A stretch of 5,497 bases of DNA from an uncultured Porphyromonadaceae bacterium (GTDB lineage: Bacteria > Bacteroidota > Bacteroidia > Bacteroidales > Barnesiellaceae_A), in NCBI GenBank assembly GCA_900542255.1, contig UQMR01000107.1:1-5497 (forward strand), in the 5' to 3' direction. The translations under genes were made by a program, and so were the position numbers. The notes under the pieces were generated by a model. The model was not told where the DNA came from, ran no database searches, and worked only from the letters and a program-made list of their open reading frames with translations. Positions 1 to 5,443 of the stretch are shown piece by piece (position 1 is the stretch's first letter; every line of letters begins with the position of its first letter).

Positions 1-809
1 CAAAGAAATAATCCCCGTCTATCAGGATTCTCTTTTGGCGTGCTTCGAAGCAGAACCCATGCCCCATTTCCAACAGGAAGTGTTGCAGGTTGTCGAGAAT
101 GGATTGCTCCAAGTCGCTTTCCGTTACCAAAGCACGGTCGTTCAATCCCAAAAACTCCAACGTAACAGGCGTGTTAATAATGTCTTTGGGATGCAATGGC
201 GTGGTTTGCCGCTGCACCAAGGCAGACAAGGTTTCCTTATTTTGGGATAATCCGCTGCGTTCGTAATAGAGGGAATTGATTTGCCGCTCCAATTCCTTTA
301 CTGACCAGCAGCCCGAATGGCTTCCATTTCGTAGAAAGCACGTTTTACAGGGTTATCAATGGGTGAAATTACATTCAAATGGGTAGAGGATAGGCGGCTA
401 AACAACTTTTCGGGTGGGGTAATCCATTTGTTTTGAGCCGATTGAATGTATTGAGAAGATTCGGCGGTTGGCGACCGCCGAATTGGTTCTGCAAATTCGG
501 CGGACAGTGTGTGCCGAATTTCGCTTCCTGCCAATAGGTATTATGCGATAGGCTCTTTCAGTTGTGGATAAACGAGGTACAACCGACGGAACTCGCGAAA
601 CCTGCGCTCGTTCAGCCCTTTGACATTCAACCGCTGTTCCAGTTTCTTCAACAGTTGTTCGCCGTATGCGGCACGGTCTTCACCGTTTTGCTCAAACTCC
701 ACGATATAGCAGCCCATGAGCCAGTTGCGGGCAGTCAGGGCGAGGTTTACTGCGTGTGCGGCTTGCGCCTGCAACGTGCTTTGTATCGTGCTGATATTTC
801 AAAGTCCAT
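1..809 (-). pseudogene. DUF1016 (YhcG-like) PD-(D/E)XK nuclease-family protein, broken by three lesions and cut by the window edge
   Basis: Three reading-frame blocks on the minus strand join into one DUF1016-family protein. The family pairs a helical N-terminal domain with a C-terminal PD-(D/E)XK nuclease fold and is thought to act on DNA; its exact role is poorly known. The first block (about 774-544) has the N-domain signature EQNGEDRAAYG followed by LNERRFREFRRLY. The second (540-301) continues with EIRHTLSAEF, PPEKLFSRLS and KRAFYEMEAIR. The third (about 307-2) carries SVKELERQINSLYYERSGL and the start of the nuclease domain (FCFEARQKRILIDGDYFF), leaving the window before the catalytic residues. 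The lesions are: a one-base loss in an A-run near 797-803, which separates ATG 809 from the frame; an in-frame TAA at 541-543; and a one-base loss near 305-312, after which a W-S-V-K-E-L frame resumes. Family membership is clear from the motifs. Loss of function is inferred. Sequencing error could explain the two indels but less easily the stop. Confidence 0.85.
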
Positions 810-814
810 AATTG

Positions 815-822
815 CAAAGGTA
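815..822 (-). promoter_or_regulatory. Bacteroidetes -7 promoter box upstream of the DUF1016 pseudogene
   Basis: On the minus strand TACCTTTG matches the Bacteroidetes -7 consensus TAnnTTTG exactly and is followed by CAATT and ATG 809. It lies between the recombinase stub stop and the nuclease start. Transcription would begin at or next to the ATG, giving a leaderless or nearly leaderless message. No good -33 TTTG is visible at the usual spacing, so the call rests on the -7 box alone. Confidence 0.4.
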
Positions 823-834
823 AGTCTTTTATGG

Positions 835-990
835 TTAAAACTTTAATTCCGGCAGGCTGTTTATCGCCTCCTCTTTCAATTTATCCACCGCACGGGTGTA
901 TTTCTCCGTATGTTTCAGTCCGCTATGCCCGAGCAGGCTGGCAACCGTCTTGATGTTCGCCCCATTGTTGAGGATATTCACGGCGAAATT
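835..990 (-). pseudogene. C-terminal remnant of a tyrosine recombinase/phage-type integrase
   Basis: A 51-codon minus-strand frame ends at TAA 835-837 and reads the extreme C-terminus of a tyrosine site-specific recombinase of the kind found on Bacteroidales mobile elements. It starts NFAVNILNNGANIKTVASLL, then has the conserved LLGHSGLKHT box and the nucleophile tyrosine in HTEKYTRAVD, followed by a lysine- and glutamate-rich tail. An in-frame TAG at 991-993 lies immediately upstream. The arm-binding and core-binding domains, and the catalytic Arg and the His-x-x-Arg region, are absent. About 350 residues would be expected in an intact enzyme, so this is a dead stub. It implies that an integrative element once occupied this locus. 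Confidence 0.85.
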
Positions 991-1220
991 CTAAATCCTT
1001 TGCTTTTCTTTTCCTCTTGCACAATAGGTCTCATGGATTGCCATAGTTTCTCCCATTGTTCTTTGAACCATTCTCCAATCGGCTTCCTGTTTATTGTCAG
1101 GTTCAGTCTGCTTTCATCGTCAGTATCGTTTTTCACCCTTAAAATATCATCCTTTATGTCAAAGTTCCGTCTGTGCTGTTCTGAATAGATTCTACCGCTG
1201 AGCTTCTTTCTTGTAAACAT
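978..1220 (-). CDS. Unrecognised 80-residue protein, probably C-terminally truncated and joined to recombinase DNA
   Basis: The ATG at 1220 lies 9 nt after the VOC gene stop, with a purine-rich GTAGAGAGA spacer that could serve as a ribosome binding site, so the two genes probably share a transcript. The protein is hydrophilic: a basic N-terminus (MFTRKKLSGRIYSEQHRRNF), an acidic stretch (KNDTDDESR) and a Trp-rich amphipathic segment (GEWFKEQWEKLWQSM). I do not recognise a family and see no signal peptide or membrane segment. The last residues (about FRISP, stop at 978-980) are read out of frame through the recombinase remnant, so the natural C-terminus has probably been lost and a stop borrowed from the recombinase DNA. 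It may be a fragment of a larger mobile-element gene. Confidence that it is expressed as a functional protein is modest. Confidence 0.45.
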   Translation of the reverse strand: MFTRKKLSGRIYSEQHRRNFDIKDDILRVKNDTDDESRLNLTINRKPIGEWFKEQWEKLWQSMRPIVQEEKKSKGFRISP

Positions 1221-1229
1221 TCTCTCTAC

Positions 1230-1616
1230 TTATGCCAACAACTCAACATAGTTTCCCTCGGGGTCGGCAAAAGCACTCTCATAATATCCATCGCCTGTTA
1301 TTCTCGGTTCACTTAATATAGCGTAACCATCACTTCGTAATTTCTCTGTAAGGTTATCAACTGCGCCTTTACTGCCTAAGGAAATGGCGATATGAGCAAG
1401 TCCAATTAAGTTTCCTTTACTCTTTGGTTTTTCAATGTCAGGAATGTTCATCACTTCAATACGTGTCTCTCCGTTCTTAAATATCAAGAATCGTGAAGTA
1501 AAGTTTCTTTTCACATTCTCATATTTTTCACTATATACACAGTCAAAATACTTGGTATAGAAATCACATAATAAATCTATATCTTCTGCCCATATTGCAA
1601 TATGTTCTATTTTCAT
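1230..1616 (-). CDS. VOC (glyoxalase/bleomycin-resistance fold) family protein, 128 aa
   Basis: This is an intact single-domain vicinal-oxygen-chelate protein at the usual length for the family (about 120-135 residues). Two beta-alpha-beta-beta-beta halves are visible. The first opens with MKIEHIAIWAEDIDLLCDFY and contains TRIEVMN. The second opens with GLAHIAISLGS and ends FADPEGNYVELLA. The four positions that bind the divalent metal in glyoxalase-I-like members appear occupied: His5, Glu54, His75 and Glu125. It is therefore likely a cytoplasmic metal-dependent lyase, isomerase or resistance-type binding protein; the substrate cannot be told from sequence. The gene is clearly more AT-rich than the genes to its right and sits beside recombinase debris, which suggests acquisition by transfer. 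ATG 1616 is chosen because the conserved IEHIAIW strand begins three residues later. The 80-codon ORF follows after 9 nt. Confidence 0.88.
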   Translation of the reverse strand: MKIEHIAIWAEDIDLLCDFYTKYFDCVYSEKYENVKRNFTSRFLIFKNGETRIEVMNIPDIEKPKSKGNLIGLAHIAISLGSKGAVDNLTEKLRSDGYAILSEPRITGDGYYESAFADPEGNYVELLA

Positions 1617-1651
1617 AATGTCATGCTTATTGATTTTAACGGCACGTCAGC

Positions 1652-1681
1652 TAAATATAATTACGATGCTTATTCATTAAA
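1652..1681 (-). promoter_or_regulatory. Possible promoter of the VOC gene
   Basis: Minus-strand TATATTTA (1652-1659) is one mismatch from the Bacteroidetes -7 consensus TAnnTTTG. A TTTA (1678-1681), one mismatch from the -33 TTTG, lies 18 nt upstream, close to the usual spacing. The predicted leader to ATG 1616 would be about 25-30 nt. The DNA here is generally AT-rich, so chance matches are likely. Confidence 0.3.
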
Positions 1682-1689
1682 CTTCTCTG

Positions 1690-1733
1690 CAAAAACAGAT
1701 TAGAAAAGGCCTTTTAATAAAGCTCTTTCTGAT
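1690..1733 (-). terminator. Probable intrinsic terminator downstream of the methyltransferase gene
   Basis: Read on the minus strand, ATCAGAAA (1733-1726) pairs with TTTCTAAT (1706-1699) through one G-T wobble. A second, inner short stem (GCTTT with AAGGC) and the 12-bp palindrome AAAAGGCCTTTT (1704-1715) overlap the arm. The hairpin is followed by CTG and five Ts, as in a rho-independent terminator. It lies about 47 nt past the methyltransferase stop and upstream of the VOC promoter candidate, so it would insulate the two units. The stem is AT-rich and therefore not strong. Confidence 0.4.
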
Positions 1734-1779
1734 ATAAAATCGCTTTTAATTATGTTTATATAGACATACGACACAACAA

Positions 1780-2568
1780 CTATTCGTCTCGTGCCTTCAA
1801 CAGATAGAAACAGGTCGTGCTGAAAAAATTGCGCACCCACGGAATACAGGCGATAAGCGGCGATAACAGCCGGGGACGCAGCCCGAATTTTATCTCATAG
1901 TGCGGATTGACAAAGTACAGCCGACGGTTTACGATGGAATAGCCTGTCTCACCGACAATCTTCTGGAACATCTCTATCGTTGTACCGGTCTCTTTCACGT
2001 CTATGAGATAGGCTATCATGGCATTGCTCTCGCCGGCCAGCTGCAAGAGATATTTATACAGGAAGCGAGGCAGCAGATGCACAAACGGCAGATGCGACAC
2101 AAGGCGACTATGAGCTATCTGCTGATGCCCTCCGAAGGGCATTTGCCATGCCGGGAAGCCTACAAAAATAATTCCGCCGGGAGCCAAGTATTGCCGCGTC
2201 TTCTCCATAAAGCCCCGTTTGTCGGCAATATGCTCTATCACATCGTGTACCAGAATAAGGTCGAACTGATGGCGCAACTCGCGCAGCTCGAAGATGTCCG
2301 ATGCTATGAAAGTGCCTTCGGCTTGCGACTCCTCGAAGTATGTTCGCGCCTGTTCTATACGCAAGGTATCCATATCCACCCCGCACACCTTGCTGCCACG
2401 TCGGGCAAAAGGCAATAGATTGCCGCCCTCGCCACACCCTATTTCGAGAATGTGGGCATCCTCCCACTTTATAGAAGTCGCCGTCTCTATATAGGGTATA
2501 AAATATTTCTCAGAGGTTTCGGCAAGTTCATCGAAATATTGCCTACGGTTTTGATGCCGGTCTTGCAT
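1780..2568 (-). CDS. Class I SAM-dependent methyltransferase, 262 aa
   Basis: This is a Rossmann-fold methyltransferase of the Methyltransf_11/23 (UbiG-like) type, transferring a methyl group from S-adenosylmethionine to an unknown acceptor. Glycine-rich motif I is HILEIGCGEGGNLLPFA (residues 39-55). The acidic residue after strand 2 is in VCGVDMD (61-67), an acidic SASD segment at 89-92, the motif IV region is LILVHDVIEHI (104-113), and the post-catalytic strand is GGIIFVGFPAWQMPFGGHQQ (131-150). The C-terminal third (about 155-250) is rich in Leu, Phe and Tyr and probably forms a substrate-specificity cap or a membrane-adjacent surface; it ends with FYLLKARDE. There is no signal peptide, so it is cytoplasmic. 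ATG 2568 gives a compact N-terminus. It is divergent from the 159-residue gene. The fold is certain; the substrate is not. Confidence 0.9.
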   Translation of the reverse strand: MQDRHQNRRQYFDELAETSEKYFIPYIETATSIKWEDAHILEIGCGEGGNLLPFARRGSKVCGVDMDTLRIEQARTYFEESQAEGTFIASDIFELRELRHQFDLILVHDVIEHIADKRGFMEKTRQYLAPGGIIFVGFPAWQMPFGGHQQIAHSRLVSHLPFVHLLPRFLYKYLLQLAGESNAMIAYLIDVKETGTTIEMFQKIVGETGYSIVNRRLYFVNPHYEIKFGLRPRLLSPLIACIPWVRNFFSTTCFYLLKARDE

Positions 2569-2660
2569 AACTATTCAATTATAAAACATATCATGCTTAC
2601 GCGCATTGCCCAATAAACCTTAGAGATGTAGGCTCATCACCGCAACTAACGTTTATGTGA

Positions 2661-2668
2661 CAAAAGTA
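2661..2668 (-). promoter_or_regulatory. Candidate -7 box for the methyltransferase gene
   Basis: Minus-strand TACTTTTG matches TAnnTTTG exactly. It would give a leader of roughly 85-90 nt before ATG 2568. The nearest upstream TTTG is about 26 nt away, longer than the usual 19-21 nt. A closer but imperfect alternative, TATAATTG at 2576-2583, would give an almost leaderless message. Confidence 0.4.
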
Positions 2669-2707
2669 ATAAATTTACCGATTATCCGCACCGGCAAAGA
2701 ACGAAAA

Positions 2708-2792
2708 ACGACCGGCTTCGACCGCTTCATACTACTCAAACTGCCGATATTGCCACATACAATATACATACAACGAGCAAGCCGCCGGTCGT
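2708..2792. repeat. 9-bp perfect inverted repeat with a 67-bp spacer
   Basis: ACGACCGGC (2708-2716) and GCCGGTCGT (2784-2792) are perfect reverse complements in the divergent spacer, between the two promoter candidates. They could be paired operator half-sites or the base of a long hairpin. No protein is known to bind them. A 9-bp match in a GC-rich patch could be chance. Confidence 0.4.
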
Positions 2793-2909
2793 CGCGCCCG
2801 CCATCGGTTTTGTCGCCCCCATTTGTCTTATCATTGCCTATTACTGTGGCAGAATTGCTGTTTTGGGTTAAATTTGCAATTACCGACACACCTTTTCAAG
2901 GTAAATACG

Positions 2910-2917
2910 TACCTTTG
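2910..2917 (+). promoter_or_regulatory. -7 promoter box of the 159-residue gene
   Basis: TACCTTTG, followed by CACCC, is an exact TAnnTTTG match 22 nt before ATG 2940. The expected transcript start is at about 2922, leaving a leader of under 20 nt. The leader is AT-rich (AATAATAATATTGAT) and has no Shine-Dalgarno sequence, as is usual in Bacteroidetes. No convincing -33 TTTG sits at the standard distance. Confidence 0.55.
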
Positions 2918-2939
2918 CACCCGAAATAATAATATTGAT

Positions 2940-3419
2940 ATGGGATATAGTTTTGGAATAACTCTCGATGAATTGTACCGTGCTATCGGCAGGGAAGTGT
3001 ATGAGCAGTGTATCGTCAAGAAATCTCTCGCCCGTATCGATGAGCGCGGCTTGTTCCCTACCCCTTATAAACGGGAGGATTACAAACCCGAGGGGCGTTC
3101 CCGCGGCCAAAATTTTGCGGCATTGCAACTTGCTTGCGAGGTCATCGACGACGCAGGGAATATCATCTCGCGCGAAGGCTTCGAGTCGTTTGCAGAGATG
3201 AATGTCGAGGTATGCGACCTACTTAACGAGTTTCCCGAAGGGCATTTCTCGAAAGTCATGGTACAATTGGTAGCTTTCGTAAATATCTACGAAAGCATAT
3301 CAGATAAGTACATCGAAGACCGTATCGTCTCTGATGTCATAGAGATGCCTCTCGACGACAAGCCCAATCGCATCATCCGCGTCGATTGCCACCAACTTTT
3401 GCACCCCCGCAAAGCGTAA
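2940..3419 (+). CDS. Uncharacterised conserved-looking protein, 159 aa
   Basis: I do not recognise this family. ATG 2940 is preferred over an in-frame upstream ATG at 2823, because the promoter box at 2910-2917 lies between them and the extra 39 residues look like translated spacer (Cys- and Leu-rich). The product is soluble and mixed-charge, with no signal peptide or membrane segment. It has a helical N-terminus (ITLDELYRAIGREVYEQC), a basic linker (YKREDYKPEGRSRGQNF), a segment that looks like beta strands and turns (VIDDAGNIISREGFESFAE), an acidic helix (VEVCDLLNEFPEGHF) and a C-terminal segment with IRVDCHQLLHP. Codon use and GC resemble the transporter that follows 101 nt downstream on the same strand with no clear terminator between, so co-transcription is possible. 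The regular amino-acid composition and well-placed promoter make it a likely real gene. Confidence 0.75.
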   Translation: MGYSFGITLDELYRAIGREVYEQCIVKKSLARIDERGLFPTPYKREDYKPEGRSRGQNFAALQLACEVIDDAGNIISREGFESFAEMNVEVCDLLNEFPEGHFSKVMVQLVAFVNIYESISDKYIEDRIVSDVIEMPLDDKPNRIIRVDCHQLLHPRKA

Positions 3420-3520
3420 CGTAAGCGAAGCGTGCAGGGATGGTCATGCGCAGAAGAGGGCGACATGACGGGCACAACAAGCCATAGTTTTCACACCACA
3501 GGTTTTTAATAAGTATTGCA

Positions 3521-4489
3521 ATGGATAGGTATAAAGCCGGCGGCCACATAGCCATGCTCTCAGCCGGTATCGTATGGGGACTGATGTCTCCCATCTCGAA
3601 AATAGTTTTCATGTCGGGCGAGATATCGGGATTGACACTTGCCACCATGCGTGTCACAGGAGCAGCCATCGCTTTTTGGATAGCCTCTCTTTTTGTCCCT
3701 AACGAGAAAGTGCCCCCGCGCGACCTTTTTCTGCTCTTTATCGCATCATTGCTCTCCATTACCTTCAACCAAAGCTGCTTTGTCATAGGGCTTTCGTACA
3801 CCACACCCATCGACGCTACGGTGGTGGCTACCACGACGCCTATCATCACCATGATACTGGCTGCCATCGTTCTCAAAGAGCCCCTTACCAGCAAGAAGGC
3901 TTTGGGCGTATTTATGGGACTGAGCGGAGCTTTGATGCTGATACTCAGCGGAGCACACGCTCATGGCGACCACACGGCCGTCAACAGTGTGTTGGGTGAT
4001 ACGCTCTGTTTCATAGCGCAATGCTCGTTCTCCTGCTACTTGGTATTTTTCAAGAACTTCATCTCCAAGTACTCCTCTATCACGCTGATGAAGTGGATGT
4101 TCCTCTTCGCCACCCTCTGCGTGCTGCCATTCGATTTCAAGGAACTCACCTCTATCCCTTATGCCGAGCTCTCTATGCCGGTATATGCCGGCATTGCATA
4201 CGTAGTACTTATGGGTACTTTCTTTGCCTACCTGATGATACCCATCGGACAAAAACGCCTGCGCCCCACCACGATGAGTATGTACAACTACACACAACCC
4301 GTCACAGCATCGCTGCTGTCGATATACTGGGGCATGGACAACTTCTCGCTTATCAAAGCCATTGCCATCGTATTGGTATTTTTGGGCGTATATGTAGTAA
4401 CACAAAGCAAATCGCGGGCTCAGGTAGAGGCGGAAGAGAGAGCCATGAAAGCAGCCGAGGCGGGAAAATCTCCGCAAAAACAAGATTAG
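3521..4489 (+). CDS. EamA/DMT-superfamily inner-membrane transporter, 322 aa
   Basis: This is a drug/metabolite-transporter family permease with two tandem EamA repeats, at the usual length (about 290-320 residues). About ten hydrophobic segments are visible. Repeat 1 spans roughly residues 8-143: HIAMLSAGIVWGLMSPISKI opens it and the hallmark TTPIITMILAAIVLKEPLT (105-123) ends its fourth helix pair. Repeat 2 spans about 157-295, with the matching YNYTQPVTASLLSIYWGMD (255-273) and a final helix AIAIVLVFLGVYVVTQ. The protein would sit in the inner membrane and move small metabolites, amino acids or drugs; direction and substrate cannot be read from sequence. A His-containing loop (AHAHGDH, 146-151) joins the repeats. 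The charged Ala/Glu/Lys tail after residue 297 is cytosolic and longer than in many members. It converges with the HAD gene after 60 nt. Confidence 0.92.
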   Translation: MDRYKAGGHIAMLSAGIVWGLMSPISKIVFMSGEISGLTLATMRVTGAAIAFWIASLFVPNEKVPPRDLFLLFIASLLSITFNQSCFVIGLSYTTPIDATVVATTTPIITMILAAIVLKEPLTSKKALGVFMGLSGALMLILSGAHAHGDHTAVNSVLGDTLCFIAQCSFSCYLVFFKNFISKYSSITLMKWMFLFATLCVLPFDFKELTSIPYAELSMPVYAGIAYVVLMGTFFAYLMIPIGQKRLRPTTMSMYNYTQPVTASLLSIYWGMDNFSLIKAIAIVLVFLGVYVVTQSKSRAQVEAEERAMKAAEAGKSPQKQD

Positions 4490-4549
4490 CGCACTTTCTC
4501 AGGCTGTCACGCCTCAGAGATGCCCCCCGATATAAAGCTCCTCAAATAC

Positions 4550-5392
4550 TTATAGTTTCACACCCCACTCCTGCAACAGGAAGCGGGCGACCCCGTCGGT
4601 GTCGTTACTGCCTATGATACCCGTTGCGCACGCTTTTGTCTCTGCAACGGCATTCTCTACGGCATAGGAGCGCGATGCCACTTCAAACATAGGTATATCA
4701 TTACGATTATCGCCGAAAACCACTATCTCATCGGCACCGGCATCACGAGCCAACCGCTCTATGGCCGCAGCCTTAGAAGTTGCCATCGGATATATCTCTA
4801 AATATCCCATGCTGCTGTCGGCAATATCCCGATATAAATAGCTCTCATGCCCGGGCAAAGCAACCACCGCCTCGTGGGCTGCACACAACTTATCATATTC
4901 GCCCATACAGAAAAGCAATATCGTTTGTTCCGAAAGCCGATTGTAATGAGCGACTTCGATAAAACGTTTGTAGGGCGAACCTGTACGTTCCGATACGAAC
5001 CGCTTTTGTGCCGCCGACAATGGCGGACGATATGCCACATGCAACAACGACCCATCGAGGTAATATATCATGGGCGACAGGCCTTCCTGCAACAATGTAT
5101 CAACAATCTGCCGCGCTGCCTCTCGATGAAAAAAGGCTGCCGAAAGATACTCATGGCGACACAGGTCGTAGGTCAGCGCACCGGTCATCAGGACTACCGG
5201 AAGTTGCAATTTCACGGCCTCCATCAACGAAACGACCGTCGCCGGGGTGCGTGCCGTGGCAATAGAAAACAGCATGCCATCGGCTATCAGCCGGTTGAGT
5301 ACCGATGCGGTAAAAGATGAGACGCGCGATTGCAAATTGAGCAACGTCCCATCCAAATCACTTACATACAATGTCTTGCATTGCCTTTTCAT
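4550..5392 (-). CDS. HAD-superfamily Cof-type phosphatase, 280 aa
   Basis: This is a haloacid-dehalogenase-fold phosphohydrolase of the Cof/IIB group, which dephosphorylates sugar phosphates, nucleotides or similar small metabolites in the cytoplasm using Mg2+. Motif I is YVSDLDGTLL (residues 9-18), with Asp12 as nucleophile and Asp14 as acid/base. Motif II is FSIATAR (Thr46). A C2-type cap domain spans about residues 80-190. Motif III Lys207 lies in EIYPMATSKAAAIERLA, and motif IV is VVFGDNRNDIPMF (Asp228, Asp232). All catalytic positions are present, and the length is typical (about 260-290). The frame stays open upstream to a GTG at 5422, but that codon lies inside the terminator hairpin of the tRNA gene, and the extra residues QVFFYTHNS are unlike the family. 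ATG 5392, shortly before motif I, is the better start. No Shine-Dalgarno sequence is evident. Confidence 0.92.
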   Translation of the reverse strand: MKRQCKTLYVSDLDGTLLNLQSRVSSFTASVLNRLIADGMLFSIATARTPATVVSLMEAVKLQLPVVLMTGALTYDLCRHEYLSAAFFHREAARQIVDTLLQEGLSPMIYYLDGSLLHVAYRPPLSAAQKRFVSERTGSPYKRFIEVAHYNRLSEQTILLFCMGEYDKLCAAHEAVVALPGHESYLYRDIADSSMGYLEIYPMATSKAAAIERLARDAGADEIVVFGDNRNDIPMFEVASRSYAVENAVAETKACATGIIGSNDTDGVARFLLQEWGVKL

Positions 5393-5405
5393 AGAGTTGT
5401 GCGTA

Positions 5406-5440
5406 TAAAAAAAGACCTGCACTTTCTATTGTGCAGGTCT
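5406..5440 (-). terminator. Strong intrinsic terminator directly behind tRNA-Asn
   Basis: On the minus strand AGACCTGCAC (5440-5431 complement) and GTGCAGGTCT (5422-5413 complement) form a perfect 10-bp stem with an 8-nt loop. The stem is followed by an unbroken run of seven Ts (5413-5407, the first shared with the stem end). It begins 3 nt after the tRNA discriminator base, so it would end the tRNA transcript. Its T-run ends 14 nt before the HAD start codon at 5392. Confidence 0.85.
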
Positions 5441-5443
5441 CCG

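Larger units (their letters stand above)
2569..2939. other. 371-bp divergent intergenic region
   Basis: This spacer separates the methyltransferase (leftward) from the 159-residue gene (rightward). It holds a consensus -7 box for each direction near its two ends and a 9-bp inverted repeat in the middle. Overlapping open frames of 78 codons on the minus strand and 90 codons on the plus strand span it, but they are low-complexity (for example repeated DKT-GG units) and I recognise nothing in them, so I do not call a gene. No RNA gene or riboswitch is recognisable by eye. Confidence 0.6.

Noticed and set aside
562..846. Plus-strand open frame of 94 codons
   Set aside because: It is antisense to the DUF1016 pseudogene and the recombinase end, whose minus-strand motifs are clear; no recognisable domain.
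910..1188. Plus-strand open frame of 92 codons with a hydrophobic Phe/Ser-rich stretch
   Set aside because: It lies opposite the recombinase stub and the 80-codon ORF; the apparent hydrophobicity is the complement of charged codons.
1900..2418. Plus-strand open frame of 172 codons
   Set aside because: It is a shadow of the methyltransferase gene, which has full SAM-binding motifs on the other strand.
2653..2929. Overlapping 78-codon (minus) and 90-codon (plus) frames in the divergent spacer
   Set aside because: Low-complexity translations without recognisable motifs; both overlap promoter-like sequence, and neither has a convincing start context.
3746..4483. Minus-strand open frame of 245 codons
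   Set aside because: It is a shadow of the EamA transporter; the product is rich in His, Arg and Tyr with no domain, while the plus strand encodes a clear two-repeat permease.
4498..4517. Hairpin CTCAGGC/GCCTCAG between the convergent transporter and HAD genes
   Set aside because: The 7-bp stem has a central C-C mismatch and no T-run on either side, so it is too weak to call a terminator.
4847..5320. Plus-strand open frame of 157 codons
   Set aside because: It is antisense to the HAD phosphatase, whose catalytic motifs are intact.
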